Made by a program: the position numbers and the translations under genes. A stretch of DNA of 64,000 bases from Halopseudomonas sp002296055 (GTDB lineage: Bacteria; Pseudomonadota; Gammaproteobacteria; Pseudomonadales; Pseudomonadaceae), in assembly GCF_050876985.1 (NCBI RefSeq), contig NZ_JBPAPP010000001.1. One strand, given 5' to 3'. Below the pieces are notes generated by a model. That model saw only the letters and a list, made by a program, of their open reading frames with translations, was not told where the DNA came from and did no database searches. Positions 51,493 through 59,927 of this stretch are shown in pieces (positions within the stretch are counted from its first letter, which is position 1; each line of letters begins with the position of its first letter).

Positions 51493-52258
51493 CCGGGCGC
51501 TCGCGCCGCTGGGCGCGGGCCAGTCTGCGGCTTTCCTCTTCCCGCTCTTCCAGCACGTCCTGTACGTAGCTGATGTGCTCGCTGGCAATGCGCCGCGCAT
51601 CGTCGGCGCGGCCCTGCATGATGGCGTCGAACAGAGCCTGATGCTGTTCGACCAGCATGCGTCGAGTTTCGCTGCGCAGCGCGTACATGCCGCCGATGTT
51701 GGTCACCACGTTGCGTTTGAGCAGATCGAACAGGCCACGAATGGTGTGCAGCAGCACCAGGTTGTGGCTGGCCTCGGCGATCGCCAGATGAAAGCGCGCG
51801 TCAGCTGCGCCTTCCTCTGCGCGTGAAGCTTTGCCCTCGCGGGCGTAGCACGCCTGCAGGGCATCAAAGGCCGCCTGCAGGTGTTCACGGTCCAGGTCGG
51901 TGGCGCGCTGGGCGGCGTAGTAGGCGCAGTCGGCCTCCAGTGTGTGGCGAAACTCCAGCAGGTCGCGCTGTGCCTCGGGGCGACCTTCCAGCAGGGCCAG
52001 CAGCGGATCGCTGAAGCTGGAGCCCAGCGTATCGCTGACATAGTTGCCGCCGCCCTGGCGGCTGATCAACAGGCCCTTGGCAACCAGCTTTTGTACCGCC
52101 TCGCGCAGGGAAGGGCGCGACACGCCGAACTGCTCGGCCAGCGCGCGCTCGGCGGGTAGGCGCTGGCCCGGCTGCAGCGTGCCCTCAAGAATCATGGTTT
52201 CCAGCTGCTCGACGATGTTGTCGGACAGCCTGCGCTGTTTGATCTGGCCTATTTCCAC
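51482..52258 (-). CDS. lldR: GntR/FadR-family regulator, probable LldR
   Basis: A 258-residue FadR-type GntR regulator divergent from lldP. Winged helix-turn-helix: RRLSDNIVEQLETMILEG, LPAERALAEQFGVSRPSLREAVQKL (about residues 10-65), then the helical FCD effector domain (about 90-230). Start GTG 52258 with AAAGGA 7 bp upstream. An LldR-type operator overlaps this ribosome binding site and a second lies before lldP, so it likely represses both in the absence of lactate. Overlaps the CoA-transferase end. Confidence 0.85.
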   Translation of the reverse strand: MEIGQIKQRRLSDNIVEQLETMILEGTLQPGQRLPAERALAEQFGVSRPSLREAVQKLVAKGLLISRQGGGNYVSDTLGSSFSDPLLALLEGRPEAQRDLLEFRHTLEADCAYYAAQRATDLDREHLQAAFDALQACYAREGKASRAEEGAADARFHLAIAEASHNLVLLHTIRGLFDLLKRNVVTNIGGMYALRSETRRMLVEQHQALFDAIMQGRADDARRIASEHISYVQDVLEEREEESRRLARAQRRERPVSR

Positions 52259-52269
52259 GCAAGGTTCCT

Positions 52270-52282
52270 TTGGTCTTACCAA
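52270..52282. promoter_or_regulatory. LldR-type operator proximal to lldR
   Basis: TTGGT-CTT-ACCAA, a 13-bp dyad about 12 bp upstream of the lldR start. Its edge overlaps the AAAGGA ribosome binding site, so bound LldR would also block its own translation start region. Same half-site as the operator at 52409. Confidence 0.65.
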
Positions 52283-52362
52283 TCCTGTCGAAAGGGTAGC
52301 GGTCGGGCTAGCGCCGATCAACCGCCGCGTTGCCGCATATACCAAAGTCTACAGTCACAGGT

Positions 52363-52391
52363 TTGACATGCTGCTGGTGCTTTTTTAATCT
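52363..52391 (+). promoter_or_regulatory. Sigma-70 promoter for lldP
   Basis: Consensus TTGACA (52363-52368), a 17-bp spacer, then TAATCT (52386-52391). Transcription would start near 52398, just before the operator at 52409-52425. Confidence 0.65.
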
Positions 52392-52408
52392 GGGCTTACA
52401 TTTTTGTA

Positions 52409-52425
52409 AATTGGTATTACCAATT
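52409..52425. promoter_or_regulatory. LldR-type operator before lldP
   Basis: AATTGGT-ATT-ACCAATT, a perfect 17-bp palindrome placed a few bases downstream of the predicted lldP transcription start. With the operator at 52270 (139 bp away) it could let LldR loop DNA across the divergent promoter, as known for the E. coli lld system. Confidence 0.75.
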
Positions 52426-52462
52426 GGTGCTCGATCGCCAATAACAAGTACAGGAGCGCTTC

Positions 52463-54157
52463 ATGTCTTCCGGTTTTCTTGCCTTGATGGCCTTTGCCCC
52501 GATTCTGTTGGCGGGCATCTTGTTGATCGGTTTGCGTTGGCCGGCACGTCGTGCCATGCCGCTGGTCTACCTGCTCAGCGCCGGTATCGCGTTGTTTGTC
52601 TGGGATATGAGTTTCAACCGGGTGCTGGCCTCGACGCTGCAGGGGCTGGTCGTCACTGTCGGGGTTCTGTGGATCATCTTTGGCGCCATTTTGCTGCTCA
52701 ACACCCTTAAGCACTCCGGCGGCATTACGGCCATCCGCGCCGGCTTTACCACCATCAGCCCGGACCGCCGTATTCAGGCCATCATCATCGCCTGGCTGTT
52801 TGGCTGCTTTATCGAAGGTGCCTCCGGTTTCGGTACCCCGGCTGCGATTGCCGCGCCGTTGCTGGTAGCCATCGGCTTTCCGGCCATGGCGGCGGTGCTG
52901 ATGGGCATGCTGGTGCAGAGCACGCCGGTCTCCTTCGGTGCGGTGGGTACGCCGATCATCGTGGGTGTGAACACGGGCCTGGATCACGCGGTGATCGGTG
53001 AGCAACTGGCGGCCGCCGGCTCCAGTTGGGACGCCTATCTGCAGCTGATCACCAGCCAGGTGGCGATTGTTCACGCGCTGGTGGGTACCGCCATGCCGCT
53101 GGTGATGGTCATCATGCTGGTGCGCTTCTTTGGTCAGGACAAGAGCTGGCGCGCGGTGTTTGAAGTGCTGCCGTTCGCCCTGTTTGCCGGTGTCTCCATG
53201 ACCATCCCCTATGTGCTGGGCGGTGTCTTTCTGGGGCCGGAATTCCCGTCGCTGATTGGTGGTCTGGTCGGTCTGGCGATCGTTACCACCGCCGCTCGCG
53301 CAGGCTTTCTGGTGCCCAAGCGTCAGTGGGACTTTGCACCGCGTGACAGCTGGCCGGCGGCCTGGATGGGTACCGTCGAGATGAAGCTGGAAGAGTTGAC
53401 CGCGCGCCCCATGAGCAGCTTCCGCGCCTGGCTGCCGTACCTGCTGGTGGGTGTGCTGCTGGTGATCAGCCGGGTCTTCCCCGAGGTTACTGCCGCGTTC
53501 AAGGCGGTTGCCATCAACTTTACCGATATCCTGGGTGAAGCTGGTGTCAGCGCTGGCGTACAGCCGCTGTACCTGCCGGGCGGTATTCTGGTCATGGTGG
53601 TGATTGCGACCTTCTTCCTGCATCGCATGAAAGCCAGCGAGCTGGGCAAGGCGGCGGGCGAGTCCTTTGGCGTGCTGCTGAGCGCCGGCTTTGTACTGCT
53701 GTTCACCGTGCCGATGGTGCGTATTCTGATCAACTCCGGCGTCAACGCCGCCGACCTGCCGAGCATGCCGATTGTCATGGCGCGTTATGTTGCTGACAGC
53801 GTGGGCGGTATCTATCCGCTGCTGGCGCCGAGCATCGGCGCGCTGGGCGCCTTCCTGGCTGGCTCCAACACCGTATCCAATATGATGTTCAGCCAGTTCC
53901 AGTTTGGCGTAGCGAGCAACCTCGGCCTGTCCACAGCGCTGATCGTGGCGGCGCAGGCGATTGGCGCCGCGGCCGGTAACATGATTGCCATTCACAACGT
54001 GGTGGCGGCCTCGGCTACCGTTGGCCTGCTTGGCCGCGAGGGCACGACTCTGCGCCGTACCATCTGGCCGACCCTCTACTACGTGCTGATGACCGGTTTG
54101 ATTGCGCTCTTTGCTGCCTATGTTATGGGTGTCCGCGACCCGCTGATGGCGGGCTGA
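52463..54157 (+). CDS. lldP: L-lactate permease
   Basis: A 564-residue lactate:proton symporter with about 12-14 hydrophobic segments. The family signature region FIEGASGFGTPAAIAAPLLVA is at about residues 114-134, and the second conserved part APSIGALGAFLAGSNTVSNMMF is at about 453-475. First gene of the lactate operon, with a strong promoter and operator upstream. ACAGGAGCG precedes the start. A 67-bp gap with a strong hairpin separates it from lldD. Confidence 0.95.
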   Translation: MSSGFLALMAFAPILLAGILLIGLRWPARRAMPLVYLLSAGIALFVWDMSFNRVLASTLQGLVVTVGVLWIIFGAILLLNTLKHSGGITAIRAGFTTISPDRRIQAIIIAWLFGCFIEGASGFGTPAAIAAPLLVAIGFPAMAAVLMGMLVQSTPVSFGAVGTPIIVGVNTGLDHAVIGEQLAAAGSSWDAYLQLITSQVAIVHALVGTAMPLVMVIMLVRFFGQDKSWRAVFEVLPFALFAGVSMTIPYVLGGVFLGPEFPSLIGGLVGLAIVTTAARAGFLVPKRQWDFAPRDSWPAAWMGTVEMKLEELTARPMSSFRAWLPYLLVGVLLVISRVFPEVTAAFKAVAINFTDILGEAGVSAGVQPLYLPGGILVMVVIATFFLHRMKASELGKAAGESFGVLLSAGFVLLFTVPMVRILINSGVNAADLPSMPIVMARYVADSVGGIYPLLAPSIGALGAFLAGSNTVSNMMFSQFQFGVASNLGLSTALIVAAQAIGAAAGNMIAIHNVVAASATVGLLGREGTTLRRTIWPTLYYVLMTGLIALFAAYVMGVRDPLMAG

Positions 54158-54169
54158 TACCCTACTGCT

Positions 54170-54196
54170 GACGCCCCGGCCTGGTGCCGGGGCGTC
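54170..54196 (+). terminator. 11-bp hairpin between lldP and lldD
   Basis: GACGCCCCGGC (54170-54180) and its complement (54186-54196) around a 5-nt loop. There is no T-run, so it is more likely a processing or stability hairpin that uncouples permease from dehydrogenase levels than a full terminator. Confidence 0.5.
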
Positions 54197-54226
54197 GTCC
54201 GTTGAAGATTCGATGGGAACTCCGTG

Positions 54227-55363
54227 ATGATCATTTCTGCCTCGACCGATTACCGTGCCGCCGCCCAGCGCCGGTTGCCGCCCTTTCTGTTCCACTACAT
54301 TGATGGTGGCGCCTACGCCGAGCACACGCTCAAGCGCAATGTCGCGGATCTGGCCGATATCGCCCTGCGTCAGCGGGTGCTGAAAGACATGGCGGAGCTG
54401 AGCCTGGAAACCCGCCTGTTCGACGAAACTCTGAGCATGCCGGTGGCGCTGTCGCCAGTCGGTCTGACCGGCATGTATGCCCGTCGTGGTGAGGTCCAGG
54501 CGGCGCGCGCTGCTGCCGACAAGGGCATTCCCTTTACCCTGTCGACCGTGTCCGTGTGCCCGATCGAGGAAGTGGCTCCGGCCATCAGCCGCCCGATGTG
54601 GTTTCAGCTGTACGTGCTGAAAGATCGCGGCTTTATGAAGAACGCACTGGAGCGCGCGAAGGCCGCCGGTGTGACCACGCTGGTGTTCACCGTCGACATG
54701 CCGGTGCCGGGCGCGCGTTATCGCGATGCGCACTCCGGTATGAGTGGCCCGAATGCCGCTTTGCGCCGTTATCTGCAGGCGGTCATGCATCCGCGCTGGG
54801 CCTTCGACGTGGGCCTGCTGGGCAAGCCGCACGATCTGGGCAATATCTCCGCCTACCGTGGCAACCCGACCGGCCTGGAAGACTACATGGGTTGGCTGGG
54901 CGCCAACTTTGATGCCTCCATCTCCTGGAAGGATCTGGAGTGGATTCGCGAGTTCTGGGACGGCCCCATGGTGATCAAGGGCATTCTCGACCCCGAGGAC
55001 GCCCGCGACGCGGTGCGCTTTGGCGCCGACGGCATCATCGTGTCCAACCACGGTGGCCGCCAGCTGGATGGCGTACTGTCCAGCGCGCGCGCGCTGCCGC
55101 CGATTGCCGATGCGGTAAAGGGCGAGCTGAAGATTCTGGTCGACTCGGGTATTCGTACCGGCCTGGATGTGGTGCGCATGCTGGCGCTGGGTGCCGACTG
55201 CACCATGCTCGGCCGTGCCTTTATCTACGCGCTGGCTGCCGATGGGCAGGCCGGTGTGACCAATCTGCTGGAGCTGATCGAGAAGGAAATGCGCGTCGCC
55301 ATGGTGCTGACCGGCGCCAAGTCGATCAGTGAGATCAACGCCGATCTGCTGGTAGGCGCGTCA
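54227..55363 (+). CDS. lldD: FMN-dependent L-lactate dehydrogenase
   Basis: A 379-residue flavoenzyme that oxidises L-lactate to pyruvate and feeds quinones at the membrane. It begins MIISASTDYRAAAQRRLPPF and has QLYVLKDRGF (about residue 126), FTVDMPVPGARYRD, and the active-site His in SNHGGRQLDG (about residue 275). ATG 54227 matches the known family N-terminus; a GTG three bases earlier is possible. Overlaps dld start by 4 bp. Confidence 0.96.
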
Positions 55364-57105
55364 TGAGTGTTGCGCAAACCCAAACTCACCAGCGTGACGC
55401 CTTGCTGGAGCAGCTGCGTAGCCTGGTTGGCCGCCGTTATGTGCTGACCGGTGAGCAGCAGACCCGGCGTTTTCGCAAGGGCCACCGCACCGGCGAGGGT
55501 CAGGTGCTGGCCGTGATTCAGCCGGGCACCCTGCTGGAGCAGTGGCAGGTGCTGCGCGCCGCCGTTGCCGCCGATTGCATCGTCATCATGCAGGCCGCCA
55601 ACACCGGCCTGACCGGCGGCTCCACCCCGGATGGCGACAACTACGACCGCGATATCGTGCTGATCAGCACCCGTCGGCTGGATGGCGTACAACTGATCAA
55701 TCAGGGCGAGCAGGTGGTGTGTCTGCCGGGTGCCACGCTGGACCGGCTGGAGCGCGAACTGGTGCCGCTGGGCCGTGAGCCGCACTCGGTGATTGGCTCC
55801 TCCTGCATCGGTGCTTCGGTGCTGGGCGGTGTATGTAACAACTCCGGCGGCGCCCTGGTGCGGCGCGGCCCGGCCTATACCGAGCTGGCGCTGTACGCGC
55901 AGGTGCAGGCCGACGGCACGCTCACGCTGGTCAACCACCTGGGTATCGAGCTGGGCGACAGCCCGGAAGAGATCCTTACCCGTTTGCAGCGTGGCGACTA
56001 TCAGCCTGATGCCGTGCTCAACGAGGCCGCCAGGGCCTCGGATGCCGGCTACGCCGAGCACGTACGCGATGTCGATGCCGATACCCCGGCGCGCTTTAAT
56101 GCCGACCCCTCGCGCTTGTTCGAGGCTTCCGGGTCGGCTGGCAAGCTGTGTCTGTTTGCTGTGCGACTGGATACCTTTGTGAAGGAAGCCAGCACTGTGT
56201 TCTACATCGGCAGCAACGATCCGCAGGATCTGACCGACCTGCGTCGCCACCTGCTGACCAACCTGCCGAGTCTGCCGATTGCCGGTGAGTACATTCACCG
56301 TACCGCCTTTGATATCGGAGAGCGCTACGGCAAGGACACCTACCTGATCATCGACCGTTTTGGCACCGCCCGGGTGCCGGCAGCCTTTGCCATCAAGAGC
56401 CGCGTTGATGGCTTCTTCGAGCGCCTGGGCCTGCGCGGCGTCAGCGATCGCGTGATTCAGACGGTGATGAACCTGCTGCCCAGCCACCTGCCGGAGCGCA
56501 TGCGCGAGTACCGTAATCGCTTTGAGCATCACCTGCTGCTGCGCGTGTCCAACGATACCGCTGCGCAGACGCGTGAGCACCTGAGCAGCTTCTTTGCCGG
56601 GCGCGATACCGGTGACTATTTCGAGTGTGACGAAGACGAGGGCCGGCGCGCCTTTCTGCACCGCTTTGCCGTAGCCGGTGCCGCGATTCGCTACCGTGAG
56701 GTGCACCGCCGCGAGGTGGAAGACATTGTGGCGCTGGATATTGCCCTGCGCCGTAATGACCGGGACTGGGTGGAGACGCTACCGGCCGAGCTGGAAAAGG
56801 ACATGGTGCACAAGCTGTATTACGGGCACTTTTTCTGCCACGTCTTCCACCAGGACTACATCGTGCGCAAGGGCGTTGATCCGCTGGCGATGGAGCACCG
56901 CATGTGGGCGCTGCTGGATGAGCGCCGCGCCGAATACCCGGCCGAGCATAACGTTGGCCATCTGTATGTAGCCAAGCCGGCGCTGGCCGGCTTCTATAAG
57001 GAGCTGGACCCGACCAACAGCTTCAACCCCGGCATCGGCCATACCTCACGTCAGCGTGGCTGGGGCGAGTGTTGTGGTGGGCATGAGGAATCGCACGGGC
57101 ACTGA
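55363..57105 (+). CDS. dld: Quinone-dependent D-lactate dehydrogenase (E. coli Dld type)
   Basis: A 580-residue FAD enzyme. The N-terminal FAD_binding_4 domain has MQAANTGLTGGSTPDGDNYDRD and PHSVIGSSCIGASVLGGVCNNSGG; the C-terminal membrane-binding part is Dld-specific (FLHRFAVAGAAIRYREVH, YYGHFFCHVFHQDYIVRKGVD, NVGHLY). Sequence pattern and length match E. coli Dld rather than the large iron-sulfur D-lactate oxidase often found with lldP-lldD in pseudomonads. It overlaps lldD by 4 bp and ends the operon. Confidence 0.93.
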   Translation: MSVAQTQTHQRDALLEQLRSLVGRRYVLTGEQQTRRFRKGHRTGEGQVLAVIQPGTLLEQWQVLRAAVAADCIVIMQAANTGLTGGSTPDGDNYDRDIVLISTRRLDGVQLINQGEQVVCLPGATLDRLERELVPLGREPHSVIGSSCIGASVLGGVCNNSGGALVRRGPAYTELALYAQVQADGTLTLVNHLGIELGDSPEEILTRLQRGDYQPDAVLNEAARASDAGYAEHVRDVDADTPARFNADPSRLFEASGSAGKLCLFAVRLDTFVKEASTVFYIGSNDPQDLTDLRRHLLTNLPSLPIAGEYIHRTAFDIGERYGKDTYLIIDRFGTARVPAAFAIKSRVDGFFERLGLRGVSDRVIQTVMNLLPSHLPERMREYRNRFEHHLLLRVSNDTAAQTREHLSSFFAGRDTGDYFECDEDEGRRAFLHRFAVAGAAIRYREVHRREVEDIVALDIALRRNDRDWVETLPAELEKDMVHKLYYGHFFCHVFHQDYIVRKGVDPLAMEHRMWALLDERRAEYPAEHNVGHLYVAKPALAGFYKELDPTNSFNPGIGHTSRQRGWGECCGGHEESHGH

Positions 57106-57126
57106 GCCCGTGCAGGCGTCGAACCC

Positions 57127-57789
57127 TCAATCCTCCCAGCGGGCGTCACGGCGGGTGATGCAGGCCGCCAGCAGGCCTTCCAGTGAGGCCTGCAGCTGCT
57201 CCATAAAGGGCGCGCATTCCTGCTCGGCGCTCAGCGCTTCGCCGATGGCTACGTCGGCATTGAACGGCACAATCATTGAGCCGCCCTTGGGCAGCGCACG
57301 GCCAAGCCCGTGCATGGCAATCGGCACCACCTGGGTGCCGGCGTGGCTGCGGGCCAGATGATAGATGCCCTTGCGCAGCGGCTGCAGTTCTTCTGCCTCG
57401 CCGCGGCTGCCTTCCGGAAACAGCAGCAGAATCTGGCCGTCGGCCAAGGCCTGTTGGCACTGTTCAAACACCTGCTCCTTGTCTACCTGCCCCTGCCGAT
57501 CCAGCGGGATAATGCCGATCAGGTTGAGTGACAGCCAGGTGGTGAAGCGGTTGCGCAGAAAGTAGTCCGCCGCCGCCACCGGGCGCACCCGGTGCAGCTG
57601 GCCCAGCGGGTACAGCGCCATGAGCACCAGGGTATCCAGGTGGCTGTTGTGGTTGGCCGCCAGAATCGCCGGGCCGTGGCTGGGCAGGCGTTGCTTGTTG
57701 TAGATGTTCAGGCCAAGCAGCAGGTACACCACCGGCTTGACGATCAGCAGAAAGAACAGCTGTTTGGGCAGGCGCTTGAACAGGGACAT
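57127..57789 (-). CDS. 1-acyl-glycerol-3-phosphate acyltransferase (PlsC-like)
   Basis: A 220-residue lysophospholipid acyltransferase. The catalytic motif is NHNSHLDTL (about residue 47), followed by GIIPLDR, FPEGSRGEAEELQPLRKG (about residue 125) and a VVPIAMHG strand. One N-terminal hydrophobic segment. Last gene of a minus-strand module with CdsA-like, CDP-alcohol phosphotransferase and small membrane genes; 7 bp after the CdsA-like gene. Convergent with dld across 21 bp. Confidence 0.9.
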   Translation of the reverse strand: MSLFKRLPKQLFFLLIVKPVVYLLLGLNIYNKQRLPSHGPAILAANHNSHLDTLVLMALYPLGQLHRVRPVAAADYFLRNRFTTWLSLNLIGIIPLDRQGQVDKEQVFEQCQQALADGQILLLFPEGSRGEAEELQPLRKGIYHLARSHAGTQVVPIAMHGLGRALPKGGSMIVPFNADVAIGEALSAEQECAPFMEQLQASLEGLLAACITRRDARWED

Positions 57790-57796
57790 GGCGACC

Positions 57797-58753
57797 TCAG
57801 TAGGTGGTGTAAACGAGGAAGTGGAAGAACAGCGGCGCGGTGTACATCAGGCTGTCGATACGGTCGAGAATGCCGCCGTGGCCCGGGATCAGCTGGCTGG
57901 TGTCCTTGATGCGCAGGTCGCGTTTGACCGCCGAGACGGTCAGGTCGCCAATAAAACCGGCCAGGCCAATCAACAGGCCCGCGCCAAGCCCCAGCCACCA
58001 GGGTAGCGGCGTCAGCCAGGGCGCAAGCAGCGCGCCGAACAGGGTGGTGGTGGCCACGCCGCCAAGAAAGCCCGCCCAGGTCTTGTTGGGGCTGATGGCC
58101 GGCACAATCTTGCGGTTGCCGAACTTCTTGCCCCAGATGTACTGGGCAACGTCATTGAACTGGGTCAGGAACACCAGATAGATCACCAGGCCAACCCCGC
58201 CGCCGGCCGGGTTTTCTTCGGCCGGCAGCATCAGCAGGTAGGCAACGTGACTAATGGCAAACACCGTGGTCATGGTGGCCCACTGGTAGGAGCCGACGGC
58301 GCGGATAAAGCCCTTGGTCTCGCCCAGCATCAACAGTCCAAAAGGGATCAGCAGGAACAGGTAGACCGGAATAAACACGATGAACATGCCGTACCAGCCC
58401 ATGCCGACCCAGTAGTATTGCAGCGGCACCGCCAGATACAGGGCGAGAATCAGGCGGCGGTCGGTAACGCGCACCGGCAGGATCGAGAAGAACTCACGCA
58501 GCGCAATAAAGCTCAGAATGGTGAAGAAGATCAGCGACGCGGTGGGGCCGATCATCAGCGCGGTGAACACCACGCCGACCATCACCCACCAGGAGTTGAT
58601 GCGCTGTTTCAGCTCCAGATAGCCATCGGCGCTAAGGCGCGAGCGCAGCAGCAGCTGGGTCACGCTGGCGATGACCAGCATGGCTACCACTACCAGCATC
58701 GCGCACAGGGTGTTGGGCGTCAGATCGAGCATGAAGGGCAGGCCGATATCCAT
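57797..58753 (-). CDS. Phosphatidate cytidylyltransferase (CdsA/YnbB-like)
   Basis: A 318-residue polytopic CDP-diacylglycerol synthase with about eight membrane segments. The family signature is intact near the C-terminus: SAVKRDLRIKDTSQLIPGHGG followed by LDRIDS. Location between a PlsC-like and a CDP-alcohol phosphotransferase gene resembles the YnbA/YnbB pairing, not the housekeeping cdsA context, so it is likely a second copy. Start overlaps the upstream stop by one base. Confidence 0.9.
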   Translation of the reverse strand: MDIGLPFMLDLTPNTLCAMLVVVAMLVIASVTQLLLRSRLSADGYLELKQRINSWWVMVGVVFTALMIGPTASLIFFTILSFIALREFFSILPVRVTDRRLILALYLAVPLQYYWVGMGWYGMFIVFIPVYLFLLIPFGLLMLGETKGFIRAVGSYQWATMTTVFAISHVAYLLMLPAEENPAGGGVGLVIYLVFLTQFNDVAQYIWGKKFGNRKIVPAISPNKTWAGFLGGVATTTLFGALLAPWLTPLPWWLGLGAGLLIGLAGFIGDLTVSAVKRDLRIKDTSQLIPGHGGILDRIDSLMYTAPLFFHFLVYTTY

Positions 58754-59409
58754 TATTCAATCCCCCGGCGTTGCAGTCGCAGATAGGCGCCAACCAGACG
58801 GCGCACAACCGTCAGGCCACTGCCGACGGCGATGATGATCAGGCTGATCCACAGGATCAGGCCCGGCTGGTGCCACAGCGGGTCGAATGCCGACAGCACG
58901 CAGGCACCGGTCAGCACCGCCATACGTTGCTGCTTGGCCAGTGGCCCGCGAAAGTCTGCTGGCAGGCCAAGCGAGACTCCCAAGACGCGCACGTAGGCGG
59001 TCATCACTGCCAGCAGTGCGCCCAGCCAGGCCAGCCAGTGGGCAGATTCAAAACCGGGTACGGCAAAGCCGCAGGCAACGATCAGCAGCGGGTCGGCGAT
59101 GCGGTCGGGGACGTCGTTGAACAGCTCGCCGGCCGGCGTTTGTTTGCCGCCCTCCATCGCCACCATGCCGTCAAACAGATTGCACAGCAGACGCAGCTGG
59201 ATGCACAGCGCCGCAATGATCAGCCAGATCGAGCGCTCGTTGCCTAACTGCTGGCCCGAGCAGACCAGTGCGACGGCGCCGGCCAGGGCGAACAGCACGC
59301 TGAGCACGGAAATCTGGTTGGGTGTCACGCTGCGCTGACTGAGCCAGGCGGCAAAGCGGGTCATGATGCGCTGATCGCGAATCTTCAGGGGGCGGCGGTT
59401 GTCGGTCAT
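58753..59409 (-). CDS. CDP-alcohol phosphatidyltransferase (YnbA-like)
   Basis: A 218-residue membrane enzyme with the CDP-alcohol phosphotransferase motif DGMVAM-x8-G-x3-N-x3-D (about residues 79-101: DGMVAMEGGKQTPAGELFN then DVPD). Compared with the usual DGxxAR..G...D...D, the Arg is Met and the third acid is Asn; from memory YnbA proteins also have this Asn. About six membrane segments. It would join CDP-diacylglycerol to an unknown alcohol. Overlaps its upstream neighbour by 4 bp. Confidence 0.85.
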   Translation of the reverse strand: MTDNRRPLKIRDQRIMTRFAAWLSQRSVTPNQISVLSVLFALAGAVALVCSGQQLGNERSIWLIIAALCIQLRLLCNLFDGMVAMEGGKQTPAGELFNDVPDRIADPLLIVACGFAVPGFESAHWLAWLGALLAVMTAYVRVLGVSLGLPADFRGPLAKQQRMAVLTGACVLSAFDPLWHQPGLILWISLIIIAVGSGLTVVRRLVGAYLRLQRRGIE

Positions 59410-59819
59410 GGGGCCTCGTTACAGAGCTGTTCGCGCTGCAGGCGCAGACACAGGAACAGACAGTAGATGAATGCCAGAGAGGTCGGCGGGACAATGGTCT
59501 GCCAGAGGGCGTGGGTCTGGTGCCAGCTGTGAACCAGATACAGAAGGGTGAAGCTGGCGCTGACGATGAGTACGGCTGGCAGCAGCAGGCGCGGGGCTCC
59601 TGCGGGCAGCCTATAGAACAGCGTCTTGGCGGCGATGGCCATGACCAGCGTCATCAAGGCGCTGGCGGTGCCCTGCAACAGGCCGGCGATCAGGGCATGC
59701 TGCGGGTCGCTCGACCAGTTGGCCAGCAGCGCCCAACCGCCCCACAGCACGAAGGCCAGCGCGGCGGCGAGCAAGCGCCCGCCCAGACTGTTGGCAAAGG
59801 AAGTGGTGGTTGGCTGCAT
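59406..59819 (-). CDS. Small four-helix membrane protein of the phospholipid module
   Basis: A 137-residue protein, not recognised. It has four hydrophobic segments (about 15-36, 43-66, 78-98 and 108-130) and a short cytoplasmic tail. ATG 59819 (MQPTTTSFANSLGG) with AGGGAC upstream is chosen; a longer frame to 59894 lacks a ribosome binding site. It opens the four-gene minus-strand unit, overlapping the CDP-alcohol phosphotransferase gene by 4 bp, so it likely acts in the same lipid pathway. Confidence 0.65.
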   Translation of the reverse strand: MQPTTTSFANSLGGRLLAAALAFVLWGGWALLANWSSDPQHALIAGLLQGTASALMTLVMAIAAKTLFYRLPAGAPRLLLPAVLIVSASFTLLYLVHSWHQTHALWQTIVPPTSLAFIYCLFLCLRLQREQLCNEAP

Positions 59820-59927
59820 GGACGTCCCTGTTGCGTCAGTGCGGCCCGCCAGCTTACGCCGGAAGTCTGTGCCTGGCGAGCCTGTCGCAAGCACGCTGTG
59901 ATGCGCATCAACCCGCCAGGCATGTAA

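Noticed and set aside
52385..55051. Very long antisense open frame on the minus strand opposite lldP and lldD
   Set aside because: It mirrors the codon structure of two clear genes in GC-rich DNA; its product is His/Gln/Arg-rich with no domain, and it has no ribosome binding site.
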